NCBI RefSeq assembly: GCF_049801095.1
Contig: NZ_JBNAGH010000007.1
Span: forward strand, 62,001 to 126,000
DNA length: 64,000 nucleotides
Direction of reading: 5' to 3'
From: Dinoroseobacter sp049801095
GTDB lineage: Bacteria; Pseudomonadota; Alphaproteobacteria; Rhodobacterales; Rhodobacteraceae
A program made the position numbers and the translations under genes. Position 1 is the stretch's first letter. Every line of letters begins with the position of its first letter. The notes under the pieces were generated by a model. That model worked only from the letters and a program-made list of their open reading frames with translations. It was not told where the DNA came from and did not search any database. Below, one piece after another: positions 25,796 to 34,241 of this stretch.

Positions 25796-26683
25796 ATGTA
25801 TATCGCCACGCTTCTGACCAATCCCGCTGCGCCCTGTCTCGACGAGGCCATGGTTACTTCCCTGCGCAATGCCTGGGGCGGGGGGGATGCGTTGTGGCTC
25901 TCCGAGGGTGAGGCGGCGGAGTTCCCGCTGGAGGCGCTGCCCGAGAACCTCTGGGAAGTCTGGGCGGATCTGCAGGCGCAGAAGGTCGATCTCGTGGTGC
26001 AGCCCGAGGCCGGGCGGCGCAAGAAGATGCTTCTGGCGGATATGGACAGCACCATGATCCAGCAGGAATGCATTGATGAGCTCGCAGCCGAAGCGGGGGT
26101 CGGGCCCCGCGTGGCCGAGATCACGGCGCGGGCGATGAATGGCGAGCTGGATTTCGACGGCGCGCTGCGCGAGCGGGTCGGTCTGCTCGAAGGGTTGGAC
26201 GCGGGCGTGATCGATCAGGTCATCGCCAAGCGGATCACCCTGATGCCCGGCGGTCCGGAACTGCTCGCGACGATGAAGGCATCCGGGGCCTATGCGGCGC
26301 TGGTCTCCGGCGGGTTCACGGCCTTCACCGCCAAGATTGCCGGGCGGCTGGGATTTGACGAGAACCGTGCCAATACGCTGGAGATTGCCGAGGGTGTGCT
26401 CACCGGCAAGGTCATTGATCCGATCCTCGGACGTGCGGCCAAGGTGACAGCGCTCGAAGAGATCACCGCCAAGCTCGGGATCGCCGAGACGGATGTGATG
26501 GCGGTCGGCGATGGCGCCAATGATCTGGGCATGCTGGGCCGGGCCGGCGCCGGTGTCGCGCTGCATGCCAAGCCAGTTGTTGCTGCGGAATGCGACCGGC
26601 GGATCAATCACGGGGATCTGACGGCGCTGCTCTATCTGCAGGGCTACGCGAAAGCGGACTTCGTCTCCGCACCCGCGCCCTGA
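25796..26683 (+). CDS. serB: Phosphoserine phosphatase
   Basis: The 295-aa HAD hydrolase makes serine from phosphoserine, the last step after SerA and SerC. The nucleophile motif ADMDSTM holds Asp82 and Asp84. The second motif is in LVSGGFTAFT, Lys in GRAAKVTA, and the metal site in GDGANDLGML (Asp239, Asp243). An N-terminal region of about 75 residues precedes the HAD domain, as in E. coli SerB. It lies 2.5 kb from serC on the opposite strand, so all three pathway enzymes are clustered but not in one operon. Confidence 0.97.
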   Translation: MYIATLLTNPAAPCLDEAMVTSLRNAWGGGDALWLSEGEAAEFPLEALPENLWEVWADLQAQKVDLVVQPEAGRRKKMLLADMDSTMIQQECIDELAAEAGVGPRVAEITARAMNGELDFDGALRERVGLLEGLDAGVIDQVIAKRITLMPGGPELLATMKASGAYAALVSGGFTAFTAKIAGRLGFDENRANTLEIAEGVLTGKVIDPILGRAAKVTALEEITAKLGIAETDVMAVGDGANDLGMLGRAGAGVALHAKPVVAAECDRRINHGDLTALLYLQGYAKADFVSAPAP

Positions 26684-26702
26684 GCGCCGCGGCGCGGAGC
26701 GT

Positions 26703-26993
26703 CTAGAACTCCAGCGCGGTCCGGGCCAGATCGTCGGCCGTGTCAGGCACCTGCACCTCGGAGCGCGCGATCTGCGCGCGCACCACATCGCCGTTTTCGG
26801 TGACCGCAAAGGGCACCGAAGGGTTCTGCGCCCCACGCTCCACCCGATCGGGCGCCTCGTCCAGAGAACGCAGCCGTTCCCACGCCTCTTCCGTCCAGCT
26901 GAGGATCTGCAAAAGCGGGCCGTCCCCGGCAGAGGCCGGAACAGCGTGACCCATCAGGGTCAGACAGAGCAGGGCAGCAAAAAACCGAGGCAT
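26703..26993 (-). CDS. Small secreted hypothetical protein
   Basis: The 96-aa precursor has a clear signal peptide (MPRFFAALLCLTLMGHAVPASA). The acidic mature part contains WTEEAWERLRSLDEAPDRVERG and ends in ARTALEF. I do not recognise a family. The ATG at 26993 is preferred over an upstream TTG. It converges with serB (19 bases apart) and follows the asparaginase gene on the same strand. Confidence 0.6.
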   Translation of the reverse strand: MPRFFAALLCLTLMGHAVPASAGDGPLLQILSWTEEAWERLRSLDEAPDRVERGAQNPSVPFAVTENGDVVRAQIARSEVQVPDTADDLARTALEF

Positions 26994-27079
26994 AGGCGCG
27001 CCTTCCAAGAAATCTGGGCTGTGATCGAGCAGATAGACCGGGGGCAGATCCCGTCACGGTCGATCCTGCCCCAGTTTCC

Positions 27080-28111
27080 CTAAATCTTGGTAAAATTCGC
27101 GGCACCGATCAGGTCGCGCACAGGCTTTAGGCGCGCAACCGCATCGCCGCGCCGGTTTCTGATCGGTCCTGTGAGGAAACGCCGGGCTGCGGGATGCTCG
27201 GGATCAAGCACGCCGAGCCGCACGAGCACGGCGGCAATCACGCAATCCACCGCGCGAGTCGCACCATCGCTGATCTTGATCGCCACACCCCGACCTTGCG
27301 CGGGCAGGATCGCGATGAAGACGCCATCGGCCCCGAACTTGATTGCCACAGGCTCGCTGGTTGCCCGCATCAGCTCGGTGCAGGGGCGTCCGTCACCCGC
27401 CACCAGATCGGGATGCGCCATCATCGCTTCGGTCAGGGCCGTCTGCGCCCGAGAGCGTGCGTCGGAGCGCCCGCTTGCGGTGGCATAGCGCGACATGGCG
27501 CGCGCGAGACCATGGAGTGTCGTCGCATGGTTCGGGGCAGCACAGCCGTCGATGCCAAAGCCCGGACTGATCTCACCCGTGACCTCCTCATGGGCGGCAA
27601 GAGCAGCCACCTGCACCGGGTGGGCCATGTCGATGTAATCCGCCCCGGCCCCGAGATGCTGCGACAGGGTCAGGAACCCCGCATGCTTGCCGGAGCAGTT
27701 GTTATGGAGCGGGCTGAGCGCCGCATCCGTGCAGATCATCTTGTTTCGCTCCGCCCGGTCCCATGGCGATTGCGCCCCGCAGCGCAGATCCTCGGGACCC
27801 ATCCCCTGATCGCGGAGCCAATCAGCCACGAGCCCCGCATGGCGCGCGGTCCCCTCATGAGACGCGCAAGCGAGCGCCAGATGCTGGGCCCCGAGCCCGG
27901 CGCGCGCCGCAGCACCACTTTCCACCAGCGGCAGGGCCTGCAGCATCTTGGCCGAAGAGCGCGGGAGAATCACCTGCTCGGGATTGCCCCAGGCTTCCTC
28001 GATCTCGCCATCGGGCCCGCAGACCACCACATGGCCGCAATGGAGCGACTCGAGGATCTCGCCCCGCCACAGCTCCACAAGGCGGACCCCTTCCATCCCC
28101 GATACAGTCAT
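27080..28111 (-). CDS. L-asparaginase, type 3 (Rhizobium AspII-like)
   Basis: The 343-aa enzyme hydrolyses asparagine to aspartate and ammonia. It lacks the usual threonine-based sites and belongs to the class defined by Rhizobium etli ReAV. Two Ser-Lys/Cys-Lys motifs are visible: Ser52/Lys55 in PRSSAKM and Cys139/Lys142 in NNCSGKHAG. The Cys in DGCAAPNHA matches the third key residue. Spacing relative to ReAV residues Ser48, Lys51, Cys135 and Lys138 is conserved with a constant offset of four. No signal peptide is seen, so it is cytoplasmic. Confidence 0.92.
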   Translation of the reverse strand: MTVSGMEGVRLVELWRGEILESLHCGHVVVCGPDGEIEEAWGNPEQVILPRSSAKMLQALPLVESGAAARAGLGAQHLALACASHEGTARHAGLVADWLRDQGMGPEDLRCGAQSPWDRAERNKMICTDAALSPLHNNCSGKHAGFLTLSQHLGAGADYIDMAHPVQVAALAAHEEVTGEISPGFGIDGCAAPNHATTLHGLARAMSRYATASGRSDARSRAQTALTEAMMAHPDLVAGDGRPCTELMRATSEPVAIKFGADGVFIAILPAQGRGVAIKISDGATRAVDCVIAAVLVRLGVLDPEHPAARRFLTGPIRNRRGDAVARLKPVRDLIGAANFTKI

Positions 28112-28160
28112 GGCATATCCTCCGGCAAAGTTTTGCTCAAACCAATGACGCAGGGTCTTT

Positions 28161-28188
28161 GATTGCCCTTGGGGTCTGGTTAGATAAC
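28161..28188 (+). promoter_or_regulatory. Candidate promoter for IalB-like gene
   Basis: TTGATT and TAGATA are separated by 16 bases in the divergent gap between the asparaginase and IalB-like genes, about 100 bases before the start codon. It is a moderate sigma-70 match only. Confidence 0.3.
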
Positions 28189-28289
28189 GTTACGTATAAG
28201 ATGTGTCAGACGCTCCGCACAGGGGCCAGCGAATTTGCCATGTCAGGACAGGGGTCGTGAAGTTGGGTATGCGGGTAGAGGCTAAAGGG

Positions 28290-28823
28290 ATGAAACGGGC
28301 GATTGCAGGCGGTGTCGTTGCGGCACTTCTCGGGGCGATGGCCGGACCGGCGCTTGCGCAGGAGGTTTCGGACAACCGGGTTGCCGTGAAAACCGACTGG
28401 AATGTCTTTGTAGAAGACAATCCGACCGAATGCTGGAGCGTGTCGATCCCCAAGGAAACGGTGAACACCCGCGACGGGCGTCCCGTGGCCGTGAACCGGG
28501 GTGATATCCTGATGTTCGTGGCCTATCGCCCTTCCGAGGGCGTGTCGGGCGAGATCTCCTTCAAGGGCGGGTATGACTTCCGCGAAGGCTCTACCGTGAC
28601 GGTCGAGATCGGTGAGTCGACCTTTGAATTCTTCACCGAAGGGGGCAATGCGTGGCCCGCATCGGTCGAAGATGACGCGAAAGTGATCACCGCCATGAAG
28701 CGCGGCGCGCAGGCCATTGTCACCGGCGTGTCCCAACGCTCAGGAACCACCACCAAGGATACGTTCAGCCTTCTGGGCTTTACGGCGGCCCTTGAAGAGG
28801 CCGAGCGCCGCTGCGCCAGCTGA
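28290..28823 (+). CDS. Invasion-associated locus B (IalB) family protein
   Basis: The 177-aa precursor has a signal peptide (MKRAIAGGVVAALLGAMAGPALAQ). The IalB-like domain starts at WNVFVEDNPTECWSVSIPKETVNTRDG and includes AMKRGAQAIVTGVSQRSG and DTFSLLGFTAAL. Two Cys, one near the start (NPTECW) and one near the end (RRCAS), probably form a disulphide. IalB proteins are periplasmic or membrane-associated, of uncertain function in free-living species. ATG 28290 with AGAGG upstream is preferred over the earlier ATG 28269. Confidence 0.75.
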   Translation: MKRAIAGGVVAALLGAMAGPALAQEVSDNRVAVKTDWNVFVEDNPTECWSVSIPKETVNTRDGRPVAVNRGDILMFVAYRPSEGVSGEISFKGGYDFREGSTVTVEIGESTFEFFTEGGNAWPASVEDDAKVITAMKRGAQAIVTGVSQRSGTTTKDTFSLLGFTAALEEAERRCAS

Positions 28824-28832
28824 CCCGCGCGG

Positions 28833-29660
28833 TCAGTCCGTGCCCGCCTTTGTGCGGCGGCCGCGCAGGACCGTGGAGATCGCGACCATATCCTCGTCGG
28901 CGAGCCCGGCCTCCTTTGCCTCCTCGAACATCGCGTGGAGCACAGAGTTGACCGGCATGGGCGCGTCGAGCTCGGCCCCGGCCTCGGTGATCATGCGCAG
29001 ATTGTTAACCGACTGACGAATGCTGCCTTGGGGACTGAACTCCCCTTCGATCAGCTTCCCTTCGATCAGCTTGGGTGGCTTCATCCGCATGAGGTCGATG
29101 CTCATGGGGACCGCTTCGAGGATTTTTTGCAGCGTGCTGAGGTGGAGCGCGCTGGCTTCGGCGAGGTCCACGGCCTCCACCAGCCCGCCGAACAGACCCG
29201 CGAGATAGGCGTTCACCGCAAGCTTCATCTGCAAGGCTTTGGGCACTGTTCCGCAAGGGATCAAAGCGGATACCATGGGGTCCACGAGCGGTGTGATGCG
29301 CACGATATCCTCCGGGTCGCCCGCGGCCATGGCCACCAGCGCGCCCTGGGCTGCCGGGCCGGTGGAGCCGGAAACCGGCAGTTCCACATAGTGCCCGCCG
29401 ACCGCCGCGATCTCGGCGCCGAGCGCGCAGGAATAGCCGGGGGCGGTCGTGCCCATCTGGACCAGGGTGCGCCCCGCGAGACGACTGGCAAAGGCGGGCT
29501 TGCCCGGCCAAAGACTTCGCCCTGAGCCTCCGCATGGGCCAACATGGTGCAGATCGTGTCAGCGCCCGCGCAGAGCGCGTCGATATCCGGGACCAGTTCC
29601 GCGCCAAGCTCGGGCAGGCCTTCGGCGCTGGCGGCGCGGCGGGCCCAGACTATCCGCGGA
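28833..29660 (-). pseudogene. Truncated, frameshifted 3-hydroxyisobutyrate dehydrogenase-like gene
   Basis: The C-terminal 208 residues are intact from MGTTAPGYS, with LPVSGSTGPAAQGAL and the catalytic Lys region LQMKLAVNAYLAGL. Upstream, the homologous protein continues in another frame as WARRAASAEGLPELGAE...LAHAEAQGEVFGR. The two parts join cleanly (FGRGKPAFASRLAGR) if one G is restored in the CCC/GGG run at 29503-29505. The first 25-30 residues with the GxGxxG NAD motif are absent; that space is taken by the terminator of the upstream gene. Two independent lesions make a functional enzyme very unlikely, though a sequencing error could explain the frameshift alone. Confidence 0.85.
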
Positions 29661-29673
29661 CCCCCTGAAAATG

Positions 29674-29700
29674 CAAAAAAGGGCCGCTGGGCGGCCCTTT
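29674..29700 (-). terminator. Rho-independent terminator after the VPLPA-CTERM gene
   Basis: On the minus strand GGGCCGC-CCA-GCGGCCC is followed by TTTTTT. It lies about 30 bases beyond the stop of the 29729-30394 gene. Confidence 0.9.
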
Positions 29701-29728
29701 CTCGTAATCTGTGGAGATCCTGAGGTGA

Positions 29729-30394
29729 TCAGGACTTGCGACGGGCGCGCAGGGCCCCCAGAGCGCCGAGGCCCAGCAGAGCCAGCGGTGCGCCAGCGGG
29801 GAGCGGGATCGGCGCGGTGCTGTCGACCATGGTGTCGAAGTTGTCGAACGCGATACCGATGAAGCGCGTGCCGCCTGCGGTGGTGCCGGTGATCTCGATT
29901 TCGGAGATCATGCCAGCCAGACCGCTGAAGCCGATGCGGGTCACAGCTGCGTCGCCTGCGAGCGGGCTATTTCCATCCACCACTTGCGTGTCGAGGACGT
30001 TGCCGCCCATGTCGCGCGCGATGAAGGTGAAGACCTCCAGGTCGTTGCCGCTGCCATCGATGTCAGCCACGTCGAAGGAGGCTGCGGACACGGCCGTGCC
30101 GTAGGTGATGGTCAGCGAGGTGGTCTGACCGAAGTCGGAGGTCAGGAAGTAATCGCCAAACGCGTCGGCTGGGTTCGGGGTGTCGTTCGGCACGAAGCCG
30201 TCGGTGCCGGGGCCGACTTCGACAATGTTCAGGCCGTTCGGGCTCGAGAAGGTCACGTCGAAACCGCCAACAAACTCATTGCCGACGATGGGGGTTGAAT
30301 CACCGGAAAAGCCAGTCTCGAAGTCCAGGATTGCTGCGTTGGCAGCAACGGCGGAGAATGTGAGAGCGGCAGCGATCGTTAATGTCTTATACAT
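29729..30394 (-). CDS. VPLPA-CTERM sorting-domain protein
   Basis: The 221-aa precursor has a signal peptide (MYKTLTIAAALTFSAVAANA) and a beta-rich, Gly/Asp/Thr-rich middle. The C-terminal cassette is PIPLPAGAPLALLGLGALGALRARRKS, i.e. PLPAG motif, hydrophobic helix and basic end. This matches the VPLPA-CTERM signal recognised by exosortase-type enzymes in Rhodobacterales, which remove the tail and export the protein to the surface. The middle region resembles other cell-surface PEP/VPLPA proteins without a known activity. No exosortase gene is in the window. The start is well separated from its divergent neighbour rlmN. Confidence 0.85.
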   Translation of the reverse strand: MYKTLTIAAALTFSAVAANAAILDFETGFSGDSTPIVGNEFVGGFDVTFSSPNGLNIVEVGPGTDGFVPNDTPNPADAFGDYFLTSDFGQTTSLTITYGTAVSAASFDVADIDGSGNDLEVFTFIARDMGGNVLDTQVVDGNSPLAGDAAVTRIGFSGLAGMISEIEITGTTAGGTRFIGIAFDNFDTMVDSTAPIPLPAGAPLALLGLGALGALRARRKS

Positions 30395-30684
30395 GTACTC
30401 AGGCTCCTGATGCGGGTGAAAGTTCCGCGTTCCATGCCTTCGATTAAGGGAAAATCTGACTCAAACTCTATGAAGAAGTTCACAAATGGTTAACGCGGAG
30501 AGAGCTGACCGAGGCCGTGCCCCTGCTGAATCCGTGTTCTGCGGTGCATGACGTTGCGTTAGCTTTTGTTTTCCGCGCCTCCCGAGGCTTTGAGACGGCC
30601 CGTTCCGCCGTGGCGCGGGACGCACCCCCTTCCGCCCTCGCGAATCGCGCTATATATGGCCCTATCCCACACCGGAGCACGCCC
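30395..30684. other. Intergenic region between the VPLPA gene and rlmN
   Basis: This is 290 bases without a gene. It must hold divergent promoters. At 30479-30493 TTCA-N7-TTAA differs by one base from the CtrA consensus TTAA-N7-TTAA and could serve the surface protein gene on the minus strand. An AT-rich CTATATATGG lies at about 30649-30658, 27 bases before rlmN. No convincing RNA gene is seen. Confidence 0.4.
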
Positions 30685-31884
30685 ATGTCCGCCAGCGCAC
30701 CCACACCGCAGGCCCCGATCACGCAAGACGTCCTGACCCTGCCCCGCAAGCTGGCCGAGGGCGGGCCGCGCAACCTCGTCGGTCTGACCCGGCCCGAGCT
30801 GGCCGAGGCCCTGCGCGCCGCGGGCACGCCCGAGAAGCAGGTCAAGATGCGCACCAATCAGGTCTGGGCCTGGATCTATGAGCGCGGCGTCCGCGATTTC
30901 GCGGATATGACCAATCTCGCCAAGCCTTACCGCGCGCTTCTGGCAGAGCATTTCACCGTTTCCGTGCCCGAGGTGGTCTCGCGCCATGTGTCGAGTGATG
31001 GTACCCGAAAGTACCTCGTGCGGATCGCCGGGGGCCATGAGGTCGAGGTCGTCTATATCCCCGAGGAAGATCGCGGAACCCTCTGTGTGTCCTCGCAGGT
31101 GGGGTGCACCCTGACCTGTTCCTTCTGCCATACGGGCACGCAGAAGCTGGTCCGCAACCTGACAGCGGGCGAGATCGTGGGCCAGATCATGGTCGCGCGG
31201 GATGATCTGGGCGAGTGGCCCGAGCCCGGGCGCAACCCCAAGAACGAGACACGGCTTCTGTCGAATATCGTACTCATGGGAATGGGCGAGCCGCTCTATA
31301 ATTTCGAGGCGGTCCGCGACGCGATGAAGATCGCCATGGACCCCGAGGGGATCAGCCTCAGCCGCCGCCGGATCACGCTCAGCACCTCGGGCGTGGTGCC
31401 CGAGATCGCGCGCACCGCCGAGGAGATCGGCTGCATGCTCGCCGTGTCCTTCCACGCGACCACGGATGAGACCCGCGACAAGCTCGTCCCGATCAACAAG
31501 CGCTGGAACATCGCCGAGCTGCTGGACGCGCTGCGCGCCTATCCCAAGGCCAGCAATTCCGAGCGGATCACGTTTGAGTACGTGATGCTGAAGGGCGTGA
31601 ATGACAGTGACGAGGATGCGCGACGCCTCATCAAGCTGATCGAGGGCATCCCGGCCAAGATCAACCTGATCCCCTTCAACGAATGGCCCGGCGCGCCCTA
31701 TGAGAGGTCCTCGAACAACCGCATCCGGGCCTTTGCGGACATCATCTACAAGGCAGGTTATGCCAGCCCGATCCGCACCCCGCGCGGCGAGGACATCATG
31801 GCGGCCTGCGGTCAGCTCAAATCCGCGACGGAGCGCGCGCGCAAATCCCGTGCCCAGATCGCGGCCGAGACCGGTCTGGGCTGA
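30685..31884 (+). CDS. rlmN: 23S rRNA (adenine2503-C2)/tRNA adenine37 methyltransferase
   Basis: The 399-aa radical-SAM enzyme methylates A2503 of 23S rRNA and A37 of some tRNAs. The Fe-S motif CTLTCSFC provides Cys141, Cys145 and Cys148. GMGEPLYNFEAV, LSTSGVVPEI and the C-terminal RTPRGEDIMAACGQL with the resolving Cys are typical. ATG 30685 is used; the frame stays open upstream but that part is low-complexity and not conserved. A patatin gene follows after five bases. Confidence 0.97.
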   Translation: MSASAPTPQAPITQDVLTLPRKLAEGGPRNLVGLTRPELAEALRAAGTPEKQVKMRTNQVWAWIYERGVRDFADMTNLAKPYRALLAEHFTVSVPEVVSRHVSSDGTRKYLVRIAGGHEVEVVYIPEEDRGTLCVSSQVGCTLTCSFCHTGTQKLVRNLTAGEIVGQIMVARDDLGEWPEPGRNPKNETRLLSNIVLMGMGEPLYNFEAVRDAMKIAMDPEGISLSRRRITLSTSGVVPEIARTAEEIGCMLAVSFHATTDETRDKLVPINKRWNIAELLDALRAYPKASNSERITFEYVMLKGVNDSDEDARRLIKLIEGIPAKINLIPFNEWPGAPYERSSNNRIRAFADIIYKAGYASPIRTPRGEDIMAACGQLKSATERARKSRAQIAAETGLG

Positions 31885-31889
31885 CACCC

Positions 31890-32693
31890 ATGGCCGAACT
31901 GTCTTTGGCGTTGAGCGGTGGCGGAGCGGCCGGCTTTGGCCATGTCATCGTGCTGGAAACCCTGGACGAGCTGGGCGTCGCTCCCTGCGCGATCGCCGGC
32001 ACCTCCATGGGGGCGTTGATCGGCGCGGCCTATGCCTCGGGCATGACCGGGGTCGAGATCCGGCACCATATTCTTGATCTGGTGGACAGCCCCTTTGAGG
32101 CTGCGGTGACCTATTGGCGGAGCCACCTTTCCAAAGGTCTGAAGCTTCTCCAGCCCGTGTCGGCACAAGCGGCAGTGTCGACCATGCTGCCGGATGATTT
32201 CCCCGAGCGCTTCGAGGAGATGACCCGGCCTCTGCACATCGTGGCCACCGACTACCGGGCGCGCCAAGCGGTGGCGTTTGACACAGGCCTCGTACAGGAT
32301 GCCTTGGCGGCCTCCATCGCGATCCCGGGCGCCTTTGCTCCGGTCAAGATTGGCGAGCGAACCTTTGTGGATGGCGGATTCACCAACAACCTGCCCTATG
32401 ATCTCCTGCCCGCGGACAGTTTCAAGCTGGCCGTGGATGTCGCCACAGAGCCCTCCCGTGTCGAGCGTGACCCGCCCGGGCCACTCGAGGCAGTTGCAGG
32501 CTCCATGCGGATCATGATCCAGGCGATGCTGGAAACCCGGCTCGAAACCGCGCCCCCGGATGCGCTGATCCGCCCGGATTCCCGGGCCTATGGGGTGTTC
32601 GACATCTGGCAGGCCGAAGAGATCCTCGAGGCGTCGGCCCCGGCGGCGGAGGCCACAAAACGGGCTCTGGACGCCTATTTCGCACGCGCCTGA
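31890..32693 (+). CDS. Patatin-like phospholipase
   Basis: The 267-aa protein has the patatin dyad: glycine-rich oxyanion loop LSGGGAAGFGH (7-17), nucleophile elbow GTSMG (about 37-41) and FVDGGFTNNLP, which holds the catalytic Asp. These enzymes cleave acyl groups from membrane lipids. No signal peptide or membrane helix is evident, so it is probably cytoplasmic or peripheral, of the RssA/YlbK-like bacterial type. It starts five bases after rlmN and is likely co-transcribed. Confidence 0.92.
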   Translation: MAELSLALSGGGAAGFGHVIVLETLDELGVAPCAIAGTSMGALIGAAYASGMTGVEIRHHILDLVDSPFEAAVTYWRSHLSKGLKLLQPVSAQAAVSTMLPDDFPERFEEMTRPLHIVATDYRARQAVAFDTGLVQDALAASIAIPGAFAPVKIGERTFVDGGFTNNLPYDLLPADSFKLAVDVATEPSRVERDPPGPLEAVAGSMRIMIQAMLETRLETAPPDALIRPDSRAYGVFDIWQAEEILEASAPAAEATKRALDAYFARA

Positions 32694-32771
32694 GCCCAGG
32701 TCGGGCCCAGCGGGTTGACAGGGCGGGGCGCGCCCGGTTTGACCAAGGGTGAGCAGATCCGAGAGTTGAGC

Positions 32772-33524
32772 ATGGCGGCGAAAAAGACCCCAGCCAAGAC
32801 ATCGCGCAAAGCGTCCAAGTCCGACGCGGCGCCCGCACGGCTGTCTTTCGGGGGCGCTTTTCGGCGTGGGCTGCGATGGCTGAGCTGGGGGGCGCTTGGC
32901 GTTTCGCTGATCCTTGTGGTCTGGATCGCGGCCTATCGTTGGATCAATCCACCGACCACGCCCTATATGCGCGCCGAAGCCGCACGGCTTGGCGAGATCC
33001 GGCAGACTTGGCTGCCGCTGGAGCAGATCGCCCCGGAGCTCGCCCGCTCGGTCGTGGCCGCCGAAGATGCCAATTTCTGCGCCCATTGGGGGTTCGATAT
33101 GGCGGCGATCCGGGCGGCGATCGAGGCGGGTGGCACGCGTGGCGCCTCCACCTTGTCTCAGCAAGTGGTCAAGAACGCCTTCCTCTGGCATGGCCGCTCC
33201 TGGTCGCGCAAAGCGCTGGAGGCCTTGATGACCCCGGTGATGGAAGCGCTCTGGTCCAAGGACCGGATCCTCGAGGTTTATCTCAACATCGCCGAGTTCG
33301 ATGAGGGCGTGTTCGGGGCTGGTGCTGCGGCGCCCTGGTATTTCGGAGTGCCCGCCTCGGATCTTAGTCGGGCGCAATCGGCAGCCCTGGCTGTGGTGCT
33401 CCCGAACCCCAAGGCGCGATCGGCCGTGCGGCCCACGCCGGGGCTGCAACGGCGCGCGGCGCAGGTCGCGGACGGGGCAGAGACAATCCGCCGGGACGGG
33501 CGCGCGGCCTGTTTCGAGGATTGA
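32772..33524 (+). CDS. mtgA: Monofunctional peptidoglycan transglycosylase
   Basis: The 250-aa protein has a basic N-terminus, one membrane helix (about 37-58, GALGVSLILVVWIAAY) and a periplasmic glycosyltransferase family 51 domain. The five GT51 motifs include VVAAEDANFCAHWGFD with the catalytic Glu, RGASTLSQQVVKNAFL and ILEVYLNIAEFDEGVFG. It polymerises lipid II into glycan strands without a transpeptidase domain. The length matches MtgA. Confidence 0.95.
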   Translation: MAAKKTPAKTSRKASKSDAAPARLSFGGAFRRGLRWLSWGALGVSLILVVWIAAYRWINPPTTPYMRAEAARLGEIRQTWLPLEQIAPELARSVVAAEDANFCAHWGFDMAAIRAAIEAGGTRGASTLSQQVVKNAFLWHGRSWSRKALEALMTPVMEALWSKDRILEVYLNIAEFDEGVFGAGAAAPWYFGVPASDLSRAQSAALAVVLPNPKARSAVRPTPGLQRRAAQVADGAETIRRDGRAACFED

Positions 33525-33575
33525 AGCCGCCCGCCCCCCAAGGCACAAAGGACCAAACAGGATCGAGCAGCACCC

Positions 33576-34241
33576 ATGAATCGCCTCTACCACGTTCCGC
33601 TTTCCCCCTTCTGCCGCAAGGTCCGCCTCGTGCTGGCCGAGAAGAAGGTCGAGGTTGAGCTGGTGGACGAGAAATACTGGGAACCCTCGGCGGACTTTCT
33701 GCGCCGCAACCCGGCGGGCAAGGTGCCGGTGCTCAAGATGGGCGGGACCTTCCTGACCGAGAGCCACGCGATCGTCGAGTTTCTCGAAGAGATGCACCCG
33801 ACCCCGCCGCTCTTGCCGGGCACACCGCAGGAGCGCTATGAGGCGCGGCGGCTGGCTATGTGGTTCGATGACAAGTTCCACAACGAGGTCACGCGCAACC
33901 TTCTCTATGAGCGGGTGAACAAGAAGATCACCGGCGCGGGTTACCCCGACAGCAAGAACGTCAAGATGGGCGCCCAGAAGATCAAGTACCATATCGACTA
34001 TATGGGCTGGCTGCTGGAGCAGCGGCGCTGGCTGGCGGGCGATGTGATGACCATCGCTGATTTCACGGCGGCGGCGCATTTCTCCTGCCTCGACTATATC
34101 CGTGACGTGGATTGGAACCGGAACGCAACGGTCAAGGACTGGTATGCCAAGATCAAGTCGCGCCCGGCCTTCCGCTCGATCCTCGCGGACCAGATCCCGG
34201 GCTTCGTACAGCCGCCCCATTACGCGGATCTCGATTTTTGA
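33576..34241 (+). CDS. Glutathione S-transferase family protein
   Basis: The 221-aa protein has an N-terminal thioredoxin-like domain with the possible active-site Ser/Cys in PLSPFCRKVRLVL (8-20). PAGKVPVL provides the cis-Pro, and TESHAIVEFLEE binds the glutathione gamma-glutamyl group. The C-terminal helical domain has GDVMTIADFTAAAHF. Its TGA is overlapped by the TTG start of queG, so the two genes are translationally coupled, though no functional link is known. Confidence 0.92.
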   Translation: MNRLYHVPLSPFCRKVRLVLAEKKVEVELVDEKYWEPSADFLRRNPAGKVPVLKMGGTFLTESHAIVEFLEEMHPTPPLLPGTPQERYEARRLAMWFDDKFHNEVTRNLLYERVNKKITGAGYPDSKNVKMGAQKIKYHIDYMGWLLEQRRWLAGDVMTIADFTAAAHFSCLDYIRDVDWNRNATVKDWYAKIKSRPAFRSILADQIPGFVQPPHYADLDF

